A DNA stretch of 64,000 bases from Legionella sp. (GTDB lineage Bacteria; Pseudomonadota; Gammaproteobacteria; Legionellales; Legionellaceae). The notes beneath the pieces were generated by a model. The model did not search any database. It was given only the letters and a program-made list of their open reading frames with translations, and was not told where the DNA came from. Positions 28,020 through 37,804 of this stretch are shown here, piece by piece (the stretch's first letter is position 1; each line of letters begins with the position of its first letter). The position numbers were made by a program, and so were the translations under genes. The DNA lies in the NCBI GenBank assembly GCA_002786205.1, contig PEQM01000037.1, positions 1-64,000 of the forward strand, given 5' to 3'.

Positions 28020-28691
28020 ATGAATAAATCGCTCCCCTTGCATTTCTTTTTTGCTCTTATTTTAAGTTGTTTTTATAGTCACTCTTTTGCAGAACCAAGC
28101 AATCTTAGCTTATTGAAAAAAGAAATCCGCCAATATCATGATTCTGGTGAATACGAACGCGAACTTACCGCAACAATAAATCAAGCTGAACAGTTCTTGC
28201 TGGCTCAAGTGCAAGCACTACGAGCCCATAATCCACATAAAAAATTAGCCCTGGTTTTAGATATCGATGAAACGAGCATTTCTAATTATGATAAAATGGT
28301 TTTACGTGATTTTGCCGGTACACCTGAGCAAATTCATCAAGAAATACTAAAAGGCGGCTCCCCAGCCATTCAAGCCACATTCAATTTGTACCAGCTGGCA
28401 CTGACACATCACGTAGATGTTTTTTTTGTCACCGGCCGTATCCCTTCCGAACTGGAGGCAACCAAAGAAAATTTGATAACTGCAGGCTATCAGCATTGGG
28501 CCGGCATTTATGTAAGACCCGAGCAGTATCCGCATGACACCATTATCAAGTTTAAAGCACAATGCCGAGCCGATATTGAAAGACAAGGTTATGTCATTAT
28601 TGAGTCTATTGGCGACCAGCACAGTGACTTGGAAGGTGGACATGCATTAAAAGGATTCAAGCTTCCTAATCCTTACTATTATATTCATTAA
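28020..28691 (+). CDS. Secreted HAD-type acid phosphatase (class B/C-like)
   Basis: A 223-residue phosphomonoesterase of the PF03767 acid phosphatase family. The start at 28020 (MNKSLPLHFFFALIL) gives a clean signal peptide ending about SHSFA (residue 24). The HAD nucleophile motif LVLDIDETSISNYD has Asp81 and the acid/base Asp83; VFFVTGRIPSE is motif II; Lys in IIKFKAQCR is the likely motif III; and IGDQHSDLEGG is motif IV. It is expected in the periplasm or secreted. An upstream consensus promoter suggests strong constitutive expression. The Tim44-like gene follows 40 bp later and may be co-transcribed. Confidence 0.92.
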   Translation: MNKSLPLHFFFALILSCFYSHSFAEPSNLSLLKKEIRQYHDSGEYERELTATINQAEQFLLAQVQALRAHNPHKKLALVLDIDETSISNYDKMVLRDFAGTPEQIHQEILKGGSPAIQATFNLYQLALTHHVDVFFVTGRIPSELEATKENLITAGYQHWAGIYVRPEQYPHDTIIKFKAQCRADIERQGYVIIESIGDQHSDLEGGHALKGFKLPNPYYYIH

Positions 28692-28731
28692 CTCAATGCA
28701 CCTGGATAAATAATTAATAAGGATCACCATC

Positions 28732-29541
28732 ATGCGTTATATTACATCCTGTCTACTCATTGCCTTGCTCTCTTTTGGCCTGGTAATTAACGAAGCGGCT
28801 GCCAAACGATTTGGTGGTGGTCGCAGTTTTGGTATGCAACGCTCTCACAGCAGTCTTTTCTCAAACAACAAAGCACAATCTAATCACGCTTACACCCAAA
28901 AACAGCAATCTAAAAGCCGTTGGGGTGGTGTACTGGGTGGTCTTTTGGTAGGTGGCTTGCTCGGTAGTTTGTTTATGGGACATGGTTTTGCCAGTGGTAT
29001 TATGAGCTGGTTGATGCTAGGACTTGCTGCATTCTTTATCATGAACTGGCTACAAAGGCGCCGACAACCGATGGCACAAACAGCAGCCTCGGCCACTAAC
29101 TCCTTTAAAGCCAATGCCTTTAATCCTTTTCAGTCCTTTCAAGGCTCAACTCATGCCAGCGCATCTCAACCCGTAGACTTTGTAAGTGACAGCTTTGTAC
29201 GTCAAGCCAAAGTGTGTTTCATTCGCTTGCAAGCAGCCTATGATCAAAAAAATCTGGCCGATTTGCAAGCCTTCACTTTACCGGAAGTTTATGCAGAAAT
29301 ACAAATGCAACTGGAAGAGCGCGGGCATGAATTCAATAAAACAGAAGTCATTGAGTTGCATGCCGAATTACTGGACGTATCCAAACAAGCACACTCTACG
29401 GTAGCTAGCGTACGTTTTACCGGCAAATTAAAAGAGAATGATGCGCCACAGGATTTAAACGAAATTTGGCATTTCCGCCAAATAAATAACAGCAAAGAAT
29501 GGCTGGTTGGTGGTATACAGCACGAAGTCTATCAACCTTAA
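28732..29541 (+). CDS. Tim44-like domain protein
   Basis: A 269-residue protein with a signal peptide or first membrane segment (about 1-24), the family-typical sequence KRFGGGRSFGMQRS, a glycine-rich hydrophobic stretch plus a second membrane segment (about residues 60-105: GGVLGGLLVGGLLGSLFMG ... MLGLAAFFIMNWLQRRR), a Ser/Ala/Asn-rich linker and a C-terminal Tim44-like fold from about residue 155 (FVRQAKVCFIRLQAAYDQKN to the end). Bacterial members are membrane-anchored; their role is not settled. AAGGA lies upstream of the ATG. Confidence 0.9.
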   Translation: MRYITSCLLIALLSFGLVINEAAAKRFGGGRSFGMQRSHSSLFSNNKAQSNHAYTQKQQSKSRWGGVLGGLLVGGLLGSLFMGHGFASGIMSWLMLGLAAFFIMNWLQRRRQPMAQTAASATNSFKANAFNPFQSFQGSTHASASQPVDFVSDSFVRQAKVCFIRLQAAYDQKNLADLQAFTLPEVYAEIQMQLEERGHEFNKTEVIELHAELLDVSKQAHSTVASVRFTGKLKENDAPQDLNEIWHFRQINNSKEWLVGGIQHEVYQP

Positions 29542-29548
29542 AGCCTGC

Positions 29549-29574
29549 ATGCCACGGCAGTTGCTCCGTGGCAT
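29549..29574. terminator. Hairpin between the Tim44-like gene and greA
   Basis: ATGCCACGG (29549-29557), loop CAGTTGCT, CCGTGGCAT (29566-29574): a perfect 9-bp GC-rich stem just past the Tim44-like stop, facing the convergent greA gene. No long U-tract follows. Confidence 0.65.
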
Positions 29575-29638
29575 CTGTAATGCATTCACCGCATTCAAAA
29601 TGTGGTCAATAAACAGTGATAGCTTTTATCAAAATCAC

Positions 29639-30115
29639 TTATACGTACTGAACATCAATAATTTCGTACTCTACCAGACCTCCAGGTGTATGCACTACCA
29701 CTGTATCATCGAGTTCTTTGCCAATTAAAGCGCGGCCTATCGGTGAACTGTATGAAATTTTATTCACTTTAATGTCCGCCTCATCTTCGCCGACAATTTG
29801 GTAGGTAATTTCTGCTTCTGTTGCGACATGACATAAAGTCACTGTAGTACCAAAGACTACTTTGCCATTATTTGTTAACTTAGTCACATCAATAATCTGA
29901 GCATGAGACAGCTTGGCTTCCAAATCCATAATTCGGCCTTCGTTAAAACTTTGCTGCTCTCTTGCTGCATGATATTCCGCATTCTCCTTAAGATCACCAT
30001 GCGCTCTTGCTGTGGCAATCGCTTCCACAATGCGGGGACGGGCAACAAATTTTAATTCGTTTAGCTCAGCTTTCAAGGCCTCTGCGCCTTGTACTGTCAT
30101 TGGATGTTTACTCAT
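29639..30115 (-). CDS. greA: Transcription elongation factor GreA
   Basis: GreA rescues backtracked RNA polymerase by stimulating transcript cleavage. The start at 30115 ([18 protein letters not shown]) gives 158 residues, the same as E. coli. The N-terminal coiled coil carries the acidic tip in [16 protein letters not shown], and the C-terminal FKBP-like domain carries [20 protein letters not shown]. Its start overlaps the end of carB by eight bases, the common carB-greA arrangement. Confidence 0.98.
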   Translation of the reverse strand: MSKHPMTVQGAEALKAELNELKFVARPRIVEAIATARAHGDLKENAEYHAAREQQSFNEGRIMDLEAKLSHAQIIDVTKLTNNGKVVFGTTVTLCHVATEAEITYQIVGEDEADIKVNKISYSSPIGRALIGKELDDTVVVHTPGGLVEYEIIDVQYV

Positions 30116-33100
30116 AAAACGACCTCTCATGTAAATCTTGTAAACGGGTAACTGTTTCTCGGTCTTCGTACTTCATAGCCAGACACGCAGCCTCCGCTCC
30201 TGATAATGTGGTGGTATAACTTACTTTATACTGCAAAGCACTGCGTCGTATCTGAAACGAATCCGCTATGGCTTGTTTTCCTTCTGTGGTATTTACAATA
30301 AAATCGATGTCATTGTTTTTAATCAAATCCAAAATATGAGGACGACCCTCCGCTACTTTAAAGACCCGCTTGCATTCAACACCTGCTGCCTGCAAAACCA
30401 AAGCGGTACCTCGGGTAGCGACGATATCGAAGCCCAATTCCATCAATTTTCTGACAATTTCTCCCACTCGCGTTTTATCTGCATCACGCACGGAAACAAA
30501 AGCACGGCGTCGTTTAGGAATGTTACAGCCAGCACCCAGCTGAGCCTTAGCATAAGCTTGTCCGAAGCGCTTGGCAATACCCATGACCTCTCCTGTCGAT
30601 TTCATTTCTGGCCCTAAAATAGAATCAACCCCAGAAAACTTGATAAACGGAAAGACTGGTAATTTTATAGAATAAAAAGATGACATGGGTGGTGTGAGCA
30701 CTCTATTTTGCTCTTTTAAACTCTTCCCAAGCTTACATAACGTGGCCACTTTTGCCAAAGGAATACCTGTTGCTTTAGAAACAAAAGGCACTGTCCTGGA
30801 GGCTCTGGGGTTTACTTCCAAAATAAAAACATCATCTCCTTGAATGGCAAACTGTGCATTGACCAAGCCCACAACGCCCAATTTTAAAGCCAGCATTTTA
30901 ATTTGCTCCATTAAATCATGCTGAACGACCACACTGAGACTAAAAGGCGGCAAGGTACAGGCAGAGTCACCTGAATGAATGCCTGCTTGTTCAATGTGCT
31001 CCATAATACCGCCGATCAAAACATCATGCCCATCACAAACAGCATCGATATCTACTTCAATTGCATCATTTAAAAAACGATCAAGAAGTACGGGCGCATC
31101 GTTAGAAACAGCCACGGCATGAGAGAGGTAATAACGTAAATCCTCTTCTTGATAAACCACCTCCATCGCTCGGCCTCCAAGCACATAAGATGGCCTGACA
31201 ACCAAGGGGTAACCAATGCGCTGGGCCAGGGCAATTGCTTCTTCTTCACTACGCACAGTGCCATTAGCCGGTTGATGCAATTTCAGTTCATGAACCAATT
31301 GTTGAAATCGTTCTCTGTCTTCTGCTGTGTCTATAGCCTCTGGCGAAGTACCCAGTATAGGCACGCCATTGTCTTCCAATGCCTGGGCTAATTTTAAGGG
31401 GGTTTGACCTCCATAATGAACAATCACCCCATCTGGTTGCTCTATATCTGTAATAGCCAGCACATCTTCCAGGGTCAGTGGTTCAAAATAAAGCCGGTCT
31501 GAAGTATCAAAATCAGTAGATACTGTTTCTGGATTACAATTTACCATAATGGTTTGTACGCCAGCATCTCTTAAGGCCATGGCAGCATGAACACAACAAT
31601 AATCAAACTCTATTCCTTGGCCAATTCGATTAGGACCACCCCCTAATATCATGATTTTTTTAAGCCGTTTTTCTGGTCGAGCCTCACATTCTTGTGCATA
31701 AGTAGAATACAAATAAGCTGTTTCACTTTGAAACTCTCCGGCACAAGAATCAATCCGCTTGTATACAGGTCGTATATTCAATTGATGACGCTGCTGTCGC
31801 ACCTGTGTCTCGCTACATCCCATTAAAGTGGCCAAATAAGCATCTGAAAATCCTTTGCGCTTTAACAACCGCAAGGTATTTTTATCTAGGGAAGCCAGAG
31901 CATGTCCTTGAATTTGCTGCTCAAGTCGTACCAATTCTTCAATCTGAGCTAAAAACCATGGGTCCACTCGGCTTTCCTGATGAATGTCTTCTAAGCTCAT
32001 CTGGTGTCGGAACGCATCGGCTATATACCATAATCTATCCGGTGTGGGTTCTCGCAAATGCCCTCTTAGTCGCTCCAAATCATCCTTATTGATTAAGGAA
32101 TGTAACCCGGTTCTCCCGATTTCCAAACCTCGAATGGCTTTTTGTAAAGACTCTTGAAAGGTAGAGCCGATAGCCATGACTTCACCCACTGATTTCATTT
32201 GAGTGGTCAAAGTGGTTGAAGTCTGCGGAAACTTGTCAAAATTAAAGCGTGGAATTTTAGTCACTACATAGTCAATACTTGGCTCAAATGCGGCAGGCGT
32301 TTTTCCTTGTGTAATTTCATTTTTAAGTTCATCCAAGGTGTAACCAACCGCCAGTTTGGCAGCAATTTTTGCAATAGGAAATCCTGTTGCTTTTGAAGCC
32401 AAGGCAGAGCTCCGCGATACCCGCGGATTCATTTCAACAACTAACATACGCCCATCTTCAGGATTAATGGCAAACTGTACGTTAGAACCTCCTGTCTCTA
32501 CACCAACGGCTCTTAGTACTTTGATGGCCGCATCCCGCATGCGTTGGTATTCTTTATCCGTTAAAGTTTGCGCTGGCGCAACCGTGATGGAATCTCCTGT
32601 ATGTACGCCCATTGGATCTAAATTTTCAATGGTACAGACAATGATACAATTGTCATTTTTATCACGCACCACCTCCATTTCATATTCTTTCCAGCCCAAT
32701 ACCGACTCATCAATTAATAATTCATGCGTCGGAGACAGCTCAAGCCCTCGAATACAAATGTCTTCAAACTCTTCTCTATTGTATGCAATACCACCGCCAC
32801 TCCCTCCCATCGTGAAAGAAGGCCTGATAATAGATGGAAAACCCAGACGGGCTTGTACCTGAATGGCCTCTTCCAGACTATGCGCAATAGCCGAACGCGG
32901 CATTTCCAAACCGATGGATTGCATGAGCTGGCGAAACTTCTCGCGGTCTTCTGCTTTGTCTATGGCTTCCCGTGTGGCACCAATCATCTCAACAGAATAG
33001 CGTGCTAAAACACCTTCTCGAACCAGATCCAAGGCGCAATTAAGCGCTGTTTGCCCCCCCATGGTGGGCAATAAGGCATCAGGTCTTTCTTTTTCTATAA

Positions 33101-33329
33101 TTCGGGCTACTTCCTGCCATTGAATGGGTTCTATGTAGGTGGCATCAGCCAATTCCGGATCCGTCATAATGGTGGCCGGATTAGAATTCACCAGAATAAT
33201 TCTATAGCCTTCTTCTTTTAAAGCACGAATGGCTTGCGTGCCTGAATAATCAAATTCACAAGCTTGGCCAATAACAATAGGGCCAGCCCCCAAGATAAGG
33301 ACAGACTGAATATCAATTCGTTTTGGCAT
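30108..33329 (-). CDS. carB: Carbamoyl-phosphate synthase large subunit
   Basis: CarB makes carbamoyl phosphate for pyrimidine and arginine synthesis from bicarbonate, two ATP and ammonia supplied by CarA. The 1073-residue protein has two homologous ATP-grasp halves: [19 protein letters not shown] at the N-terminus and [19 protein letters not shown] near residue 555, with [15 protein letters not shown] and [14 protein letters not shown] as the two ATP loops. The C-terminal allosteric MGS-like domain runs from about 935. carA, which usually lies directly upstream, is absent here: the next gene upstream is a divergent flavoprotein. Confidence 0.99.
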   Translation of the reverse strand: MPKRIDIQSVLILGAGPIVIGQACEFDYSGTQAIRALKEEGYRIILVNSNPATIMTDPELADATYIEPIQWQEVARIIEKERPDALLPTMGGQTALNCALDLVREGVLARYSVEMIGATREAIDKAEDREKFRQLMQSIGLEMPRSAIAHSLEEAIQVQARLGFPSIIRPSFTMGGSGGGIAYNREEFEDICIRGLELSPTHELLIDESVLGWKEYEMEVVRDKNDNCIIVCTIENLDPMGVHTGDSITVAPAQTLTDKEYQRMRDAAIKVLRAVGVETGGSNVQFAINPEDGRMLVVEMNPRVSRSSALASKATGFPIAKIAAKLAVGYTLDELKNEITQGKTPAAFEPSIDYVVTKIPRFNFDKFPQTSTTLTTQMKSVGEVMAIGSTFQESLQKAIRGLEIGRTGLHSLINKDDLERLRGHLREPTPDRLWYIADAFRHQMSLEDIHQESRVDPWFLAQIEELVRLEQQIQGHALASLDKNTLRLLKRKGFSDAYLATLMGCSETQVRQQRHQLNIRPVYKRIDSCAGEFQSETAYLYSTYAQECEARPEKRLKKIMILGGGPNRIGQGIEFDYCCVHAAMALRDAGVQTIMVNCNPETVSTDFDTSDRLYFEPLTLEDVLAITDIEQPDGVIVHYGGQTPLKLAQALEDNGVPILGTSPEAIDTAEDRERFQQLVHELKLHQPANGTVRSEEEAIALAQRIGYPLVVRPSYVLGGRAMEVVYQEEDLRYYLSHAVAVSNDAPVLLDRFLNDAIEVDIDAVCDGHDVLIGGIMEHIEQAGIHSGDSACTLPPFSLSVVVQHDLMEQIKMLALKLGVVGLVNAQFAIQGDDVFILEVNPRASRTVPFVSKATGIPLAKVATLCKLGKSLKEQNRVLTPPMSSFYSIKLPVFPFIKFSGVDSILGPEMKSTGEVMGIAKRFGQAYAKAQLGAGCNIPKRRRAFVSVRDADKTRVGEIVRKLMELGFDIVATRGTALVLQAAGVECKRVFKVAEGRPHILDLIKNNDIDFIVNTTEGKQAIADSFQIRRSALQYKVSYTTTLSGAEAACLAMKYEDRETVTRLQDLHERSFYE

Positions 33330-33593
33330 GGGATTAACGCATCAGATTAAGGTAAGACATTTTACCGGGTTTTGATTTAATATTATAGCCTGTGAAAGCA
33401 CCTTCATTCATAACGTCACCTTTAGTTAAGGCCTGTATGCCTATTCTCCACATTTAGCCTACTGCCGGGGAAAATCAGACGGTTATGCAGGTTGAGCAGT
33501 CTTGTCCTATCAAAAACAGTTAAATGCTAGCCAAAGCTTGCTCTTTTGCTTTATAGTGTCTTTTTTTTACTCTGAAAACATCATTTATACACC

Positions 33594-34778
33594 ATGTCAT
33601 CACATTATGAAGCCATCATTATAGGGGCCGGCGCAGCAGGTTTGATGTGCGCTATCGAAGCGGGAAAACGCAAACGTCGCGTCCTGGTTTTAGATCATGC
33701 CAATAAACCTGGAAAAAAAATTTTAATGTCTGGTGGCGGTCGTTGTAATTTTACCAATTATTTTATTGCGCCAGAAAAATACGTCTCACATAATCCCCAT
33801 TTTTTTATTTCAGCACTCTCGCGCTATACGCAATGGGATTTTATTGAGCTGGTCAAAAAACACCGCATCCCTTTTCATGAAAAAACTTTAGGCCAATTGT
33901 TTTGTGACCACAAGTCCAAAGACATTGTCGATATGCTATTAGCCGAGTGTGAAAAGACGAATGTACGCATTCAAATGGACAGCAAAATCACCCAGATCAC
34001 TAAAAAAAATGATCAACTGTTTTTAGTTCATAGCTCAAAAGGCATTTATTCTTGTAATTCTTTAGTCATTGCATCAGGAGGATTATCGATACCGACCATG
34101 GGAGCCAGTCCTTTTGCCTATAAAATAGCAGAGCAATTTGCGATTAAAGTATGGCCGACCCGAGCCGGTTTGGTTCCTTTGACGCTAGACAGTATGGATA
34201 AAGAGCAATTCTCCCCCTTATCCGGTATTGGTCTAGACAGTGAAGTTCGTACTGAACAACAAAGCTTTCGTGAGCACACGCTCTTTACCCATAGAGGCTT
34301 AAGTGGTCCTGCCATTTTACAAATCTCCTCTTATTGGACACCTGGAATGCCGTTAACGATTAATTTATTACCAGACCATTCTCTTATGGAACTGTTGAAA
34401 AATGCACGTCAGGAGGCAGGACAAAAACAACTTTATTCTTTTTTGAGTAATTATTTACCTAAACGAGTTCTTGAGCTGTTTCTTGATCAGGAGTTAGGTG
34501 AGAAAAAAATGGCCGATGTCTCCAATAAAGAATGCGAAGAGATCATGGATTGCTTACAACACTGGCGAATACAGCCTAATGGTACAGAAGGCTATCGTAC
34601 TGCGGAGGTGACCCTAGGTGGTGTTGATTGTCATGCGGTGTCATCAAAAACAATGGAAGCCCAATCAGTCAAAGGACTCTATTTTATTGGCGAGGCCCTC
34701 GATGTAGCCGGCTGGCTTGGTGGCTATAATTTTCAATGGGCCTGGTCTTCAGGATGGGCTGCGGGGCAAGTCATCTAA
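33594..34778 (+). CDS. BaiN/HI0933-family FAD-dependent oxidoreductase
   Basis: A 394-residue flavoprotein. The FAD Rossmann motif is IIGAGAAGLMCAIEAGKRKRRVLVLD at the N-terminus, followed by the family block KPGKKILMSGGGRCNFTN. The middle has LVIASGGLSIPTMGASPFAYKIAEQFG-type sequence (SGGLSIPTMGAS), and the C-terminus has TLGGVDCHAVSSKTMEAQSVKGLYFIGEALDVAG and GGYNFQWAWSSGWAAG. The substrate of most members is unknown. The end overlaps the convergent ydcF-like gene by 30 bp. Confidence 0.95.
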   Translation: MSSHYEAIIIGAGAAGLMCAIEAGKRKRRVLVLDHANKPGKKILMSGGGRCNFTNYFIAPEKYVSHNPHFFISALSRYTQWDFIELVKKHRIPFHEKTLGQLFCDHKSKDIVDMLLAECEKTNVRIQMDSKITQITKKNDQLFLVHSSKGIYSCNSLVIASGGLSIPTMGASPFAYKIAEQFAIKVWPTRAGLVPLTLDSMDKEQFSPLSGIGLDSEVRTEQQSFREHTLFTHRGLSGPAILQISSYWTPGMPLTINLLPDHSLMELLKNARQEAGQKQLYSFLSNYLPKRVLELFLDQELGEKKMADVSNKECEEIMDCLQHWRIQPNGTEGYRTAEVTLGGVDCHAVSSKTMEAQSVKGLYFIGEALDVAGWLGGYNFQWAWSSGWAAGQVI

Positions 34779-35528
34779 ACCAGCGGTCCATCTCGCCCAC
34801 CATTGCCCTAATAGCTCATGCATTGCAATGTTAAAATAATAGACATTATAAGCATTGGGAATAAACAGCTTGACATTATTATCTTGCTGCCAAAACAAAG
34901 TGTAGTCCGTCGGAGCGGCAATTGGATGAAGACCTTGCTGCTGACAAAGCCATACGGCTCGGGGCATGTGTATTGCCGAGGTAACCAAATAGAACGGCTC
35001 TTTCCCTACGATGGCTGCCAAGGCTTTCGCTTGCGCTTGGGTATTAGAGGAGCTGTCTTCAAGAATGATTTGTTGTGATGGAATAGCAAACCAATGACTT
35101 AATTGGGCAAGCAATGCCGCTTCACTAAACTCTTGTTTAGTGCCGCCTCCAGATAAAATCAACCGGGCTTTAGGCAAGGCACGAAACAAGCGAACCCCTT
35201 CAATCAAACGTTTGATACTGGCTTGGGTTAATAAATCATTGGCCGGGAAGCCTGAACGCTCGCTATGCCCACCGCCTAAAACCACCACCCAATGGATGTC
35301 TGGATTGACTGTTTGTACTATGGGATTGGCTGTTTCCAGATGAGTGGTTAAAAAACGAGGCAACCAGCCGGTACTGAAACCCATCAATAAGCAACAAGAA
35401 CCGATTAACAGCAAGAGGGCTTTTTCTCTTTTTTGTTTTTTTATCAACCAAACACTGCCCACTAACAGCAATAACAGTAAAAAAAAAGGATTCAATAACA
35501 ATTCCATACCCTGTCTTATCGTCGCCAT
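34749..35528 (-). CDS. YdcF/ElyC/SanA-family membrane protein (DUF218)
   Basis: A 259-residue protein with two N-terminal membrane segments (about residues 11-28 and 36-55) and a periplasmic DUF218 domain starting IHWVVVLGGGHSERSGF, with LILSGGGTKQEFSEA, ILEDSSSNTQAQAKAL and LVTSAIHMPRAVWLCQQQG. ElyC-like members influence peptidoglycan or envelope integrity in E. coli. Its start overlaps the lptG stop (TAATG), so it is the third gene of an lptF-lptG operon, which fits an envelope role. Confidence 0.92.
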   Translation of the reverse strand: MATIRQGMELLLNPFFLLLLLLVGSVWLIKKQKREKALLLLIGSCCLLMGFSTGWLPRFLTTHLETANPIVQTVNPDIHWVVVLGGGHSERSGFPANDLLTQASIKRLIEGVRLFRALPKARLILSGGGTKQEFSEAALLAQLSHWFAIPSQQIILEDSSSNTQAQAKALAAIVGKEPFYLVTSAIHMPRAVWLCQQQGLHPIAAPTDYTLFWQQDNNVKLFIPNAYNVYYFNIAMHELLGQWWARWTAGLDDLPRSPS

Positions 35529-36598
35529 TAACGCACCCTGTTCATCAAATAAAGACCCAATAAGGAAAAAACTAAAGTAGGGCCAAAAGCGGCAAGTTCA
35601 GGAGGTAATTGAAATACCATACTGACTGGACCAAAAAATCGATTCATAATATGAAAACCAAAACCAACAGTGGCGCCAACCAACAACTTCGACCCCATCG
35701 TCGAAGACCGAAGAGGACCAAAAATAAAAGGAATGGCTAAAACCATCATAACCATCGTCGTAAATGGCTGAATTAAACGCTGATAAAATGCCAATTTGTA
35801 ACTGTGCGCATTTTGCTTGTTGCGTTTTTGTTCTCTTAAATACCGGTTGAGCTCATGTAAAGTCATTTCATCAGGCTCAATGCTACTCATCATTAAGATA
35901 TTAGGCTTTAAAGGCACATCCCAAATCAAAGAGGCCAATTCGGAAGCCACCGTATGATCAGAGAAAAACTCGGTTTGTTTTATTCCTTTGGCAATCCACT
36001 GCTGATTGATAAATTGAGCTGCTTGTATTTCTCGAGCCAAAATCAAATGATGCTTCGCATCAAAACGAAATTGATACACATTTTGTAATACGTTATCAGG
36101 CAATACTGTACCTATGTTAATAAAATCACTGTCATGCCGTATCCATAGACCATAGGCAGTTCTTACTGTTTGACCGCCAGTTAAGGCCGCAGTCTTGTAA
36201 TCGCTGGCATATTGAGACATGGATGGGATCACCAGTTCTCCCAGCGCAGTAATCAAAACAATCACCAAAAAAGAAGCTTTTAATACAGCGCCGGTGATTT
36301 GTCGTATTGACATCCCTGCTGCCCGCATCACAACCAATTCACTGTGATTCGCTAAAACACCCAGCCCTATCAAGGAACCTAATAAACTGGCCATGGGAAA
36401 AAACAAATACACCTGGTAAGGCATTTGCATTAATACATATAAAGTAGCATGACCAATCCCATAATCGACCTTACCCAAGTCATCAAGCTGATTTACAAAT
36501 AAAATAAAAATTTGCAATCCTATCAGCATCAAGGTCACCAGACCTATGGCTGCAAGGACCGTTTTTGCAATGTATCGATCCAGTATGCTAATACTCAT
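35528..36598 (-). CDS. lptG: LPS export ABC transporter permease LptG
   Basis: LptG pairs with LptF and the ATPase LptB to pull LPS from the inner membrane and push it along the Lpt bridge. The 356-residue YjgP/YjgQ protein has three membrane segments near each end and a periplasmic beta-jellyroll between (about 130-265). The N-terminal TM block LDRYIAKTVLAAIGLVTLMLIGL and ELVVMRAAGMSIRQI coupling helix are typical. It overlaps lptF by four bases. Confidence 0.96.
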   Translation of the reverse strand: MSISILDRYIAKTVLAAIGLVTLMLIGLQIFILFVNQLDDLGKVDYGIGHATLYVLMQMPYQVYLFFPMASLLGSLIGLGVLANHSELVVMRAAGMSIRQITGAVLKASFLVIVLITALGELVIPSMSQYASDYKTAALTGGQTVRTAYGLWIRHDSDFINIGTVLPDNVLQNVYQFRFDAKHHLILAREIQAAQFINQQWIAKGIKQTEFFSDHTVASELASLIWDVPLKPNILMMSSIEPDEMTLHELNRYLREQKRNKQNAHSYKLAFYQRLIQPFTTMVMMVLAIPFIFGPLRSSTMGSKLLVGATVGFGFHIMNRFFGPVSMVFQLPPELAAFGPTLVFSLLGLYLMNRVR

Positions 36599-37671
36599 CC
36601 CAAGGTCACCTTATTTCGCCATAGCAAAAACAAGCCCAAGCCTAAAACCACCACATGAATCCACCACATCCCTATCCATAAAGGAATTTTTCCAGAGACA
36701 ATACCATCACGAGCTAAAAACATAAAATTGGCATATAAAATATAAACAATCACCGCTGGCAACAATTTTGAGAATTTTCCTGCCCGAGAATTCACACGGC
36801 TTAAAGGCACTGCCACCAAAGTCAAGGTCAATACCATCAATGGAATAGAGAGCCTCCATTGTAATTCCGCAGCTTTCGCCAAATTGGAATTATTCAATGG
36901 CCATAAGGCGTTGGTTTTCTCTGTCCGCACATCCGCTTTAATTTGTACCACCGGATGAGGCAGCCTCATTTTATATTGGGCAAAATCAGAAACCTGATAA
37001 TTAGCAAGACCTGGAATACCTTGGTATTCCTGCCCCTTATCCAGCACGATGTATTCTTCATGCGTCTGCGAGTCACTTTCAGAAAAAGCCTTATCCGCCC
37101 AAACAATATCCCACTGAATCTGTTCATTAACCTTATTGCGTTTCACTAAGAAAATATTTTTTGCTTCCGTGTGATCACGACTCATGGCTTCCACATAAAA
37201 CAGCTGCCCCCAGCTAATGCTATTAAAACGACCAGGAATAATGGTTTGAATCAGAGTCTTAATCCCTGAGGAACGCAATAATTTTGCACGCTCTGTTGCG
37301 ATAAAAGGACTGGCCCAGAGCATAACCACCCCCACCAGGATGACAATCAAAGTAGCCATCGTAAGGCTGTGTTTGACCAATTGAGAAGGACTGTAACCGG
37401 AAGCACGCAAGACGGTCATTTCATTTTCCGCATACAAACGACCATAAGCCAGGAGAAGGGACATGTAAAAACCTAAAGGCAATAAAAGCCCCATTAAATT
37501 AGGGACTTCCAATAGCATTAATTTCATAATAATCATGCCAGGAATAGAACCTGAAGCCGCCCTATTTAAATACTGAACAAATTGATTGCTCATAAAAATG
37601 AGCATTAGTATCCCGGTTAAGGCAACTAAAGTCAGATACACTTCTTTTGCCAAATAACGAAAAATGATCAC
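36595..37671 (-). CDS. lptF: LPS export ABC transporter permease LptF
   Basis: Partner permease of LptG. The 358-residue product begins MIIFRYLAKEVYLTLVALTGILM, has the coupling-helix block YAENEMTVLRASGYSPSQLV, a periplasmic domain with SRDHTEAKNIFLVKRN, and the C-terminal segment LRWRLSIPLMVLTLTLVAVPLSRVNSR in its variant form LQWRLSIPLM. It is the first gene of the lptF-lptG-ydcF unit and diverges from pepA, the usual gammaproteobacterial layout. Confidence 0.97.
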   Translation of the reverse strand: MIIFRYLAKEVYLTLVALTGILMLIFMSNQFVQYLNRAASGSIPGMIIMKLMLLEVPNLMGLLLPLGFYMSLLLAYGRLYAENEMTVLRASGYSPSQLVKHSLTMATLIVILVGVVMLWASPFIATERAKLLRSSGIKTLIQTIIPGRFNSISWGQLFYVEAMSRDHTEAKNIFLVKRNKVNEQIQWDIVWADKAFSESDSQTHEEYIVLDKGQEYQGIPGLANYQVSDFAQYKMRLPHPVVQIKADVRTEKTNALWPLNNSNLAKAAELQWRLSIPLMVLTLTLVAVPLSRVNSRAGKFSKLLPAVIVYILYANFMFLARDGIVSGKIPLWIGMWWIHVVVLGLGLFLLWRNKVTLG

Positions 37672-37804
37672 TCAATACCCTTGTTGTTTCATGATGTGAA
37701 TTCAATAGTCAAGGATAACACAAAAGCCTTTTTCTATTAAACTTGAGTTTCAATCAAGCGCTGCTTTAGGTACACTAGCTTTTTTAAAAGCCAAGGAGTT
37801 ACTC

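Noticed and set aside
32356-32862. 168-codon plus-strand open frame inside carB
   Set aside because: Shadow of carB on the opposite strand; composition and lack of a ribosome-binding site argue against a gene.
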